From NCBI GenBank assembly GCA_003451915.1, contig DMJC01000284.1, positions 1 through 11,729 on the forward strand: a stretch of 11,729 nt of DNA, written 5' to 3'. The position numbers and the translations under genes are program-made. Below, one piece after another: positions 6,921-11,729 of this stretch; position 1 is the first letter of the stretch, and each line of letters begins with the position of its first letter. The DNA is from Clostridiales bacterium (lineage in GTDB: Bacteria > Bacillota > Clostridia > Saccharofermentanales > UBA5734). The notes beneath the pieces were generated by a model, which was not told where the DNA came from, did not search any database, and saw only the letters and a program-made list of their open reading frames with translations.

Positions 6921-7172
6921 TCAGATACCGGTAATATATTCTTTGATGATATTTTCGAGGAGCTCGTCGCGTTCCATTCGACGGATCACGGCGCGGGCAC
7001 CCTTATAGTTGGTAATATAGGTCGGATCACCTGAAAGAAAATAGCCGACCAGCTGATTAACCGGATTGTAGCCCTTTTCCCGCAAGGCTGCCAGTACCTC
7101 ACGCATGATTTCGCGGGCTTCGCGGCTGTTGTCGGCACCCATCTCGAAACGGGTTGTCTCATTATCGACCAT
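6921..7172 (-). CDS. ireB: IreB family regulatory phosphoprotein (UPF0297, YrzL)
   Basis: An 83-residue cytoplasmic protein matching IreB along its whole length: N-terminal MVDNETTRFEM, a helix at ~15-33, then REKGYNPVNQLVGYFLSGDP (31-50), TYITNYKGAR (51-60) and the RMERDELLENIIKEYI end (65-80). In Enterococcus faecalis, IreB is phosphorylated on N-terminal threonines by the PASTA kinase IreK and limits cephalosporin resistance. T6 and T7 are the candidates here. Start ATG 7172 is set by GGAGGTG 8 bases upstream and by the family length. An in-frame ATG at 7253 overlaps the mtaB stop (TGATG) and would add 27 residues unlike the family. It is encoded 80 bp behind mtaB and 14 bp before the reductase. 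In many Firmicutes alaS precedes it, but here mtaB does. Confidence 0.94.
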   Translation of the reverse strand: MVDNETTRFEMGADNSREAREIMREVLAALREKGYNPVNQLVGYFLSGDPTYITNYKGARAVIRRMERDELLENIIKEYITGI

Positions 7173-7252
7173 GTTGTGAACACCTCCGCTCTTAGCCAGC
7201 TGCAAATACGCTCTTAATAACTTCATCATATCATGAAAATCATGTTTTTTCA
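7173..7252 (-). other. mtaB–ireB intergenic leader
   Basis: This 80-bp stretch follows the mtaB stop and is open in the ireB frame, but is unlikely to be translated as IreB. It holds an inverted repeat CATGA-AAA-TCATG (7232-7244), a TATGAT -10-like box (7225-7230) without a matching -35, and the strong GGAGGTG site of ireB (7181-7187). A weak internal promoter is possible but unproven. A short TGATG-coupled leader peptide running into ireB is the alternative. Confidence 0.3.
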
Positions 7253-8569
7253 TCAGCAGCAGAACAAAAATTCCCGGGTTGCCTCAATACCAGTTGCTGT
7301 GATGATCTGTCCCTCTTGCAAGTCAGGCCGTGCTGCCAGGCGAATGGGCACATATTCTGGCGAGTAACCTTCAAAGCATCCGTCTTCCCGCTGTTTTTCC
7401 AGTAAAACTTCCTGTGGCCGGCCAACCTGACTGAGGTGATAAGTCAAAGCCATCTGATCAGCCAGGCTCAGCATGTCCTGACTGCGGCGGGCAGTCGTCT
7501 GCGGATTGATCTGATTGGGCATATCGGCTGCCCGGGTTCCCTCTCGTCTGGAATATCGGAACACATGCAGACGCGAAAAGGCGATTTCCCGGCAAAATTC
7601 ATAGCTGGTCCGATGTTCATCTTCAGTTTCGCCTGGAAAACCGACAATGACATCGGTCGTCAGGCCAGGCTTGCCATAGGCCTGGCGGAGCTGATTGACC
7701 ACACAGCGATAGTCCTCGGCTGAATAATGCCGGTTCATCCGTCGCAAGACACTGTCGCATCCGCTTTGCAGCGACAGATGAAAATGTGGCAGTAACTTTG
7801 GATTCTTGACAGCCAGATTTATAAACTGCGGTGTCACTGATTGAGGTTCCAGCGACCCCAGCCGGATCCGGTCGATACCATCGACTTGAGCCATTTCAAG
7901 GGCCAGATCCATGACCGCGTGGCTGGGAAAGCCATGATCTGCACCATAAGAGCAGATATGAATACCGGTCAGGACGATTTCGCGATATCCCGCTGCGGCC
8001 AGGGCAGCGGTTTCCGCCAGCACCGTGCCGGCCGGCCGGCTGCGCACATGCCCGCGGGCATATGGGATGGTGCAGTATGAGCAGTAATTATCACAGCCAT
8101 CCTCAATCTTGACATAAGCTCTGGTCTCTGATTGCCGACTGACCAGACCGAGTTCTTCGTAATCATCCTGGCAAGCTGAAGCCGTCGTTGCCTGATGCTC
8201 AATAGCATTGCCAGGAACAGGCATGCCACGCAGATCAAGTTCGGCGCAGACCCGGTCAAGAGCCTGGCTCTTACCTTGTGTGCCGATGACAATGTCGACA
8301 GCATCCTGGCGTCCCTCCAACTCGCTATGACAGCCCATGGCGACAACAATTGCCGCTGGATTGATCTTGCGGGCCCGGCGCAGCATCTGTCTTGATTTTC
8401 GGCCGGCTTCGCCGGTCACTGTGCAGGTGTTGACCAGGTAAACTTCGGCATAACTGTCGAATGGCACTTCACAAAAACCTGCCTGGCTGAATTGCTTGCG
8501 GATAGCATCGGTCTCATAATGATTTGTTTTACAGCCTAATGTATGAAAGGCTGCTCTGATTTTTTCCAT
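7253..8569 (-). CDS. mtaB: tRNA (N6-L-threonylcarbamoyladenosine37-C2)-methylthiotransferase MtaB
   Basis: A radical-SAM enzyme that converts t6A37 to ms2t6A37 in ANN-decoding tRNAs (YqeV in B. subtilis). The 438-residue protein has the three methylthiotransferase parts. The N-terminal UPF0004 domain has cluster cysteines C13 (LGCKTN), C49 (NTCTVTG) and C80 (MGCHSE). The radical-SAM domain carries CDNYCSYC (C159, C163, C166) in the EDGCDNYCSYCTIPYARGHV segment, plus TGIHICSYG and SLQSGCDSVLRRMNR. The TRAM domain occupies about 385-438. Start ATG 8569 has AGGAG 5 bases upstream. The longer frame to 8626 runs through the promoter and has no ribosome binding site. It is first in the long minus-strand operon, with a promoter at 8614-8642. 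The SLQSG and GIHICSYG blocks favour MtaB over MiaB or RimO. Confidence 0.93.
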   Translation of the reverse strand: MEKIRAAFHTLGCKTNHYETDAIRKQFSQAGFCEVPFDSYAEVYLVNTCTVTGEAGRKSRQMLRRARKINPAAIVVAMGCHSELEGRQDAVDIVIGTQGKSQALDRVCAELDLRGMPVPGNAIEHQATTASACQDDYEELGLVSRQSETRAYVKIEDGCDNYCSYCTIPYARGHVRSRPAGTVLAETAALAAAGYREIVLTGIHICSYGADHGFPSHAVMDLALEMAQVDGIDRIRLGSLEPQSVTPQFINLAVKNPKLLPHFHLSLQSGCDSVLRRMNRHYSAEDYRCVVNQLRQAYGKPGLTTDVIVGFPGETEDEHRTSYEFCREIAFSRLHVFRYSRREGTRAADMPNQINPQTTARRSQDMLSLADQMALTYHLSQVGRPQEVLLEKQREDGCFEGYSPEYVPIRLAARPDLQEGQIITATGIEATREFLFCC

Positions 8570-8586
8570 TGTTTCTCCTGTTTTTA

Positions 8587-8604
8587 GCCGGCAGATTAGC
8601 CGGC
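8587..8604 (-). promoter_or_regulatory. 5'-terminal hairpin in the mtaB leader
   Basis: Two self-complementary GCCGGC hexamers separated by six bases (AGATTA on the plus strand) form a 6-bp GC stem. It lies about 3-20 bases after the predicted start site (~8607) and just before the AGGAG site. The same bases also form a direct repeat of TTAGCCGGC at 12-bp spacing (8584-8592, 8596-8604). The following bases are TAAAAA, not a T-run, so it is not a terminator. mRNA stabilisation or an operator are options. Confidence 0.4.
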
Positions 8605-8608
8605 CCTG

Positions 8609-8638
8609 TTGACATTCTATTAGCAATTATTGCACAAT
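8609..8638 (+). promoter_or_regulatory. Possible promoter of the HPr-like gene
   Basis: A perfect -35 TTGACA lies at 8609-8614. The best -10 at workable spacing is CACAAT (8633-8638, 18 bp), a 4/6 match, so the promoter is weak or activator dependent. It overlaps the mtaB promoter on the other strand and spans the imperfect palindrome GCAATTATTGC (8623-8633). Confidence 0.4.
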
Positions 8639-8642
8639 TCAA
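8614..8642 (-). promoter_or_regulatory. Promoter of mtaB operon
   Basis: The minus strand has -35 TTGAAT (8637-8642), exactly 17 bp, then -10 TAGAAT (8614-8619), matching consensus 4/6 and 5/6. The start would be near 8607, giving a leader of about 40 bases to the mtaB ATG. This looks like an ordinary vegetative-sigma promoter for the whole operon. Confidence 0.6.
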
Positions 8643-8673
8643 GTTAGTAAGTACTTATACGAGGTGAAGCCAC

Positions 8674-8901
8674 ATGAAAAAGTTTACCGTCCAGTTAAAA
8701 TCAATAAATGATGTCAAAGATTTCGTCCGTATTGTCAACGATTTTCCATATGATGTCGATCTGGCATCCGGCCGGTACATTGTCGATGCCAAATCAATCA
8801 TGGGTATTTTCAGTCTGGATCTGACCCAGCCGATCGAGGTTGATATTCACAGCGATAACGGCGAAGATTTGAAACAAAAATTACAGCCGTTTATTATCTG
8901 A
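8674..8901 (+). CDS. HPr-like protein lacking the active-site histidine
   Basis: A 75-residue cytoplasmic protein with the HPr fold pattern. The second half, DAKSIMGIFSLDL (38-50), is nearly the HPr 'K-S-I-M-G-V-M-S-L' segment, and its end matches the HPr pattern of a beta strand and last helix. Ser41 corresponds to regulatory Ser46 of HPr. In place of the G-I-H15-A-R-P loop it reads KSINDVKDFVRIV, so there is no phosphorylatable histidine and it cannot carry phosphate in the PTS. B. subtilis Crh also lacks His15 and acts with CcpA when Ser46 is phosphorylated, but this clostridial type is distinct and its job is unknown. Start ATG 8674 has GAGGTG 7 bases upstream. It is the only plus-strand gene, divergent from mtaB, and its last 21 bp overlap the 3' end of the RNase R gene. 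Confidence 0.85.
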   Translation: MKKFTVQLKSINDVKDFVRIVNDFPYDVDLASGRYIVDAKSIMGIFSLDLTQPIEVDIHSDNGEDLKQKLQPFII

Positions 8902-10569
8902 AAAGGTTTCACCTGGTTTTTTTCTCATCATTTTACGTCGATGACCGGCCGCCGTCTTCTTGACGCGGTCGTTCTTTTTTGTCTTATCTGATCTGGCTGT
9001 ATTGCCTGCATATCGTTGTCCGACTGGACGTTCACGGTGTGTCAGCAGTTCAAAATCAATCTGCCGGAGGTCAATATCAGCGCGGGCAACCTGGACTTCA
9101 ACCGGATCACCCAGACGGAATACCTGGCTGCCGCTGTTGTCAGCTGCTGTCATCCGTTCTTCATCAAAAGTAAAATAGCCAGCCAGACTGCGAAAAGGAA
9201 TCATGCCTTCAATTGAACTCGCCAATCTGACATAGATGCCTGCAGGCCCAAAACCGGCAATCACCCCATCATAAATTTCACCCAATCTGCTGCTCATATA
9301 GATTGCTGACATTTGATCGGTCGAATCCCGTTCAGCTTTCATGGCAACACGCTCCATATCTGAACTATGTTCAGCGACATTAGAAGCCAGGGCCTTGAAG
9401 TGCTTTTTATCTGTTTTGGCGTGCAGACTGGACTTGATGATCCGATGGATGAAAAGATCAGGATAGCGGCGGATCGGTGACGTAAAATGGCAATAATAAT
9501 CGGATGCCAGGCCAAAATGGCCAAGATTATCAGGACTGTAACGGGCTTTAGCCAGCGAACGCAACAGCAGCTCGGCCAGTGTGGTCCCAAAAGGTTCCTG
9601 CCTGACCTGCTCTAGAGCCGCAGCCAGCTGCCCGGGGGTCGGGGCACCGCGCAACCGGGTCCGCACACCGAAAGAAGATGCCAGACGCAGAAATCGCGCC
9701 AGTTTATCACGATCCGGCAACTCGTGAATCCGATAAACAAAAGGTATTTTCTGCAGGAAAAACCGTTGAGCGACAAACTCATTGGCAGCAATCATGAACG
9801 ACTCGATGATGCCGTTGGCAAAACTGAGCGGATAGGGTTCAATAATCAAGGGTCGGCCAGCTTCATCGGCGACAACGTGTGTTTCTGATAATTCAAAGTC
9901 AATAGCTCCGCGCTGTTTGCGTCTCTCGGCCAGAATGTGTGCCAGTTCCTGCATGTTCCTGAGATCATTGATGAAACCTCGATAACGGCCAGGCAATGCG
10001 GTACCGCTCTCCAATGCTGCCTTAACTTCACTGTAGGTCGTACGAGCCCGGCTGCGGATAATCGATTCGACTATTTCGCCATCTTCAGTTGCGCCATCTG
10101 CTCCGATCGTCAGAATCACACTCAGAGCCAGCCGGTCAACATCGGGATTCAGGCTGCAGATGCCATTCGATAATCGTGGCGGCAGCATCGGCACAACAAG
10201 ATCTGCCAGGTAAACACTGTTGCCACGCTGAAACGCCTCCCGGTCAGCCAAGCTGTTCTCGATGACATAATGAGCGACATCAGCTATATGGACTCCCAGC
10301 CGGTAACGCTTGCCGGACAGATTTTCAATGCTGACAGCATCGTCAAGGTCGCGGGCATCTTCACCATCGATCGTGAAGAGATTCTGTGCCCGCAAGTCAC
10401 GGCGGCCTCTCGCAATTTCAGCAGCAATTTCATCCGGACCTGGAACCTCTGGAAGCACGGCTGTCTCCGCCAGCACGGCTGGCGGAAAATCAACAGGCAA
10501 GCCGTTGTCCCGGAGTATGGCTAATCCAGGCCGGTCGGATTGGATTGTGTTGTCGTAAAGTCTTGGCAT
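8881..10569 (-). CDS. rnr: RNase R-like 3'-5' exoribonuclease lacking the N-terminal HTH/cold-shock domains
   Basis: A processive hydrolytic 3'-5' exoribonuclease of the RNase II/R family. From ATG 10569 it has 562 residues. The RNB domain begins near residue 57, with metal-binding acids in FTIDGEDARDLDDAV (about D68, D74, D76, D77), then GVHIADVAHYV (~92-102) and FTSPIRRYPDL (~362-372) with the catalytic arginine. The S1 domain is at ~430-508 (EIYDGVIAGFGPAGIYVRL), followed by a Lys/Arg-rich tail (~525-552) typical of RNase R. Full-length RNase R is usually 700-800 residues. The helix-turn-helix and two cold-shock OB domains that should precede the RNB domain are absent: an in-frame TAA and the secG terminator lie directly upstream. 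Start: ATG 10578 has GGAG only one base away, so ATG 10569 (10 bases) is preferred; this is uncertain by three residues. No own promoter is visible. The stop lies inside the convergent HPr-like gene. Confidence 0.9.
   Translation of the reverse strand: MPRLYDNTIQSDRPGLAILRDNGLPVDFPPAVLAETAVLPEVPGPDEIAAEIARGRRDLRAQNLFTIDGEDARDLDDAVSIENLSGKRYRLGVHIADVAHYVIENSLADREAFQRGNSVYLADLVVPMLPPRLSNGICSLNPDVDRLALSVILTIGADGATEDGEIVESIIRSRARTTYSEVKAALESGTALPGRYRGFINDLRNMQELAHILAERRKQRGAIDFELSETHVVADEAGRPLIIEPYPLSFANGIIESFMIAANEFVAQRFFLQKIPFVYRIHELPDRDKLARFLRLASSFGVRTRLRGAPTPGQLAAALEQVRQEPFGTTLAELLLRSLAKARYSPDNLGHFGLASDYYCHFTSPIRRYPDLFIHRIIKSSLHAKTDKKHFKALASNVAEHSSDMERVAMKAERDSTDQMSAIYMSSRLGEIYDGVIAGFGPAGIYVRLASSIEGMIPFRSLAGYFTFDEERMTAADNSGSQVFRLGDPVEVQVARADIDLRQIDFELLTHRERPVGQRYAGNTARSDKTKKNDRVKKTAAGHRRKMMRKKPGETFSDNKRL
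8904..8923 (+). terminator. Weak candidate terminator after the HPr-like gene
   Basis: Just after the stop codon, AGGT-TTC-ACCT (8904-8914) is followed by GG and seven T (8917-8923). The T-run is good but the stem is only 4 bp. It lies within the lysine-rich C-terminal codons of the convergent RNase R gene. It is the only terminator-like signal near the stop. Confidence 0.3.
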
Positions 10570-10586
10570 TCGTTTCATGCTCCGTT

Positions 10587-10622
10587 AAAAATAACAGAAA
10601 GGAGGCATCCTGCGATGCCTCC
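10587..10622 (-). terminator. Rho-independent terminator after secG
   Basis: A perfect 9-bp stem GGAGGCATC/GATGCCTCC (10601-10622) with a 4-base loop is followed on the minus strand by the T-rich run TTTCTGTTATTTTT (10587-10600). It lies 43 bp past the secG stop and only about 18 bp before the rnr start. rnr must therefore be reached by read-through or by a promoter that is not obvious. Confidence 0.88.
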
Positions 10623-10665
10623 CCGGTTGATCAGTTCCGTATGCCGCCGGAAAGGCCGGTTTGTT

Positions 10666-10911
10666 TCAGCCGCGGCCGGTCAGCAGGTAGAGGACAATGG
10701 TCAGGACGGCAAAAACGATCGCTACTATGGTCGTGAATCGTTTCAGTTTGGCATCGATGCTGCGGCCCTTTGATTTGCCGAAAAACGTTTCAGCGCCGCC
10801 GCCGATGATGCCAAGTCCTTTGGAATGACCTTCCTGGAAAATAACCAGAAGAATCAGCGCGATGCTGATCAGAATATCGATAATTGCAATAACAATTGCG
10901 GCTGCCTGCAT
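10666..10911 (-). CDS. secG: Preprotein translocase subunit SecG
   Basis: The small non-essential subunit of the SecYEG channel, which helps SecA-driven export. It is an 81-residue membrane protein with two hydrophobic segments (about 4-25 and 58-77). These are joined by the family loop VIFQEGHSKGLGIIGGGAET (~23-42) and FFGKSKGRSIDAKLKR (~43-58). The Q-E-x-x-x-x-G-L-G and F-G-x-x-x-x-x-x-x-L-x-R signature is typical of SecG. Length and topology match the family (75-85 residues). Start ATG 10911 has GGAGGTG 4 bases upstream. It has its own promoter (10980-11008) and terminator, so it is probably a single-gene unit. The secG–rnr order is conserved in Firmicutes. Confidence 0.94.
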   Translation of the reverse strand: MQAAAIVIAIIDILISIALILLVIFQEGHSKGLGIIGGGAETFFGKSKGRSIDAKLKRFTTIVAIVFAVLTIVLYLLTGRG

Positions 10912-10979
10912 AAAGCACCTCCGTGTATTTGCCGTTCAGGCCGGGGAATGATCTCAGTCATTTCCACACAGCATTGCAC

Positions 10980-11008
10980 ATTCTAGCATATCGCCGGACT
11001 GATATCAA
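10980..11008 (-). promoter_or_regulatory. Promoter of secG
   Basis: The minus strand reads TTGATA (11003-11008), exactly 17 bp, then TAGAAT (10980-10985), each 5/6 to consensus. TG one base upstream of the -10 makes it an extended -10. The start would be near 10973, leaving a leader of about 62 bases that contains a small imperfect stem (GGAATGA/TCATTTCC). Confidence 0.75.
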
Positions 11009-11013
11009 GCCTG

Positions 11014-11729
11014 TCAGGATTTATTTATCGATTGGCGGATCACTTTGTCAATTTCTGCAGCTGCAAAAGGAATCAGAGCCAGCGGCAGAATAATAGCCAA
11101 ATCTGTCAAGGTCAGCATGACAGTATGGAAGATAGGATCGAGAAAGGGCACGTAGATGACGGCAAACAGCAAAGCCAGCGACACAATCATAGCCTTGTTC
11201 AATGCTGCATTGCTGAACAAGCCGAGTTTAAAGACTGACAGATGCTCAGAGCGGGCACTGTAAGAGCGGAACAATTCAGCCAGGATCAGCGTGACGAAAG
11301 CAAAGGTTCTGGCGCCGTCAGCTGGTCCGCCATCCGCAGCATGGCCGTAGATGGTCAGGCCAGCCATGAATGCGGCAAATGTTGCAGCGAAAATCGACAG
11401 GCTCTGAATGACAATTGTGCGGATCATTTTACCATCTAAAATCGGTTCTTTCTGGCTGCGCGGCTTATGCTTCATGATATCTGGTTCACCCTTTTCCTGG
11501 CCTAGCGCCAGAGCCGGAAAACTGTCGGTGATCAGGTTAAGCCACAGCAGCTGGATCGGTAAGAGAGGGACCAGATTAGGACCCATAATCAGGCTGGCCA
11601 AAAAGATCACCAGGATTTCGCCGACATTGCATGAAAGCAGGAAACCAACAAATTTACGAATATTGCTGTACAATATGCGGCCTTCCTTAACCGCTGCGAC
11701 AATGGTGGCAAAATTATCATCGGTCAGGA
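11014..11729 (-). CDS. Calcium-type P-type ATPase, C-terminal part (5' end off window)
   Basis: Residues visible are the last 237 of a cation-transporting P-type ATPase. The frame is open to the right edge, so the catalytic D-K-T-G and nucleotide domains lie outside. The fragment begins LTDDNFATIVAAVKEGRILY, the end of the P domain leading into the C-terminal membrane helices. Next come FLLSCNVGEI, matching SERCA helix M5 with Asn/Glu Ca2+ ligands, and QLLWLNLITDSFPALALG, matching helix M6 with the N and D ligands. ALALGQEKGEPDIMKHKPR is the usual loop after M6. Four more hydrophobic segments follow. This places it in type IIA (SERCA/PMCA-like, B. subtilis YloB group), so Ca2+ export from the cytoplasm is likely, though Mn2+ cannot be excluded. 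A TTG at 11673 is internal, not the start. The gene ends 102 bp before secG, with no clear terminator. Confidence 0.92.
   Translation of the reverse strand, partial: LTDDNFATIVAAVKEGRILYSNIRKFVGFLLSCNVGEILVIFLASLIMGPNLVPLLPIQLLWLNLITDSFPALALGQEKGEPDIMKHKPRSQKEPILDGKMIRTIVIQSLSIFAATFAAFMAGLTIYGHAADGGPADGARTFAFVTLILAELFRSYSARSEHLSVFKLGLFSNAALNKAMIVSLALLFAVIYVPFLDPIFHTVMLTLTDLAIILPLALIPFAAAEIDKVIRQSINKS

Noticed and set aside
7173..7253. A 27-residue N-terminal extension of IreB from ATG 7253, coupled by TGATG to mtaB
   Set aside because: IreB proteins are about 80-90 residues and start at the MxDNxTxxF-like segment. ATG 7172 has a strong GGAGGTG site, while ATG 7253 has none.
11014..11673. A separate 219-residue membrane protein starting at TTG 11673
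   Set aside because: The frame continues upstream through DDNFATIVAAVKEGR, the conserved end of the P-ATPase catalytic part, so this is an internal codon of a larger gene.
1..11729. Mobile element, CRISPR array, prophage or defence island
   Set aside because: No transposase, integrase, regularly spaced repeats, phage structural genes or sharp composition change were seen. The genes are conserved housekeeping ones in compact operons.

Overview
The window looks like a chromosomal core region of a Bacillota bacterium, most likely class Clostridia. The evidence is ireB (the IreK/Stk1 kinase substrate), the linked block ireB–ruvX–DUF1292 that Firmicutes usually carry as yrzL–yrrK–yrzB, an HPr-like protein without its active-site histidine, AsnA-type asparagine synthetase, strong GGAGG-type ribosome binding sites and a secG–rnr pair. 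Base composition is near 50% GC by eye and looks even along the window. There are no insertion sequences, integrases, tRNAs, rRNAs or CRISPR arrays. A genus cannot be named from this sequence.

Layout, right to left, because almost everything is on the minus strand. The right edge holds the C-terminal 237 residues of a Ca2+-type P-type ATPase. A strong promoter (10980-11008) then drives secG, which ends at a textbook Rho-independent terminator (10587-10622). Directly behind that terminator lies an RNase R-like exonuclease that keeps the RNB and S1 domains but lacks the usual N-terminal helix-turn-helix and cold-shock region. Its 3' end overlaps by 21 bp, tail to tail, the only plus-strand gene, a small His-less HPr paralog (8674-8901).

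That HPr-like gene is divergent from mtaB, and their candidate promoters overlap in a 104-bp intergenic region. From mtaB leftwards runs a long, tightly packed minus-strand operon: mtaB (tRNA t6A37 methylthiotransferase), ireB, an aldo/keto reductase with two C-terminal [4Fe-4S] motifs, ruvX, two tandem DUF1292 genes (the first with a Cys/His-rich N-terminus), a DUF2156 (lysyl-phosphatidylglycerol synthase C-terminal-like) acyl/aminoacyltransferase, a CPBP/CAAX intramembrane protease, asnA, and a membrane-anchored beta-propeller protein of Ycf48/BNR type that runs off the left edge. An internal extended -10 promoter with a structured leader sits between ruvX and the DUF1292 pair, so the left half can be transcribed separately.

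Functionally this is housekeeping: tRNA modification, RNA turnover, Holliday junction/rRNA processing, protein export and asparagine synthesis, plus a small cell-envelope group (DUF2156, CPBP protease, anchored propeller). Nothing looks like a defence island or a wholly new system. The points most worth a second look are the N-terminally shortened RNase R behind a terminator, the anchored propeller/jelly-roll protein fused to the end of the operon, the Cys-rich DUF1292 protein, and the ferredoxin-type aldo/keto reductase inserted in the ireB–ruvX block.
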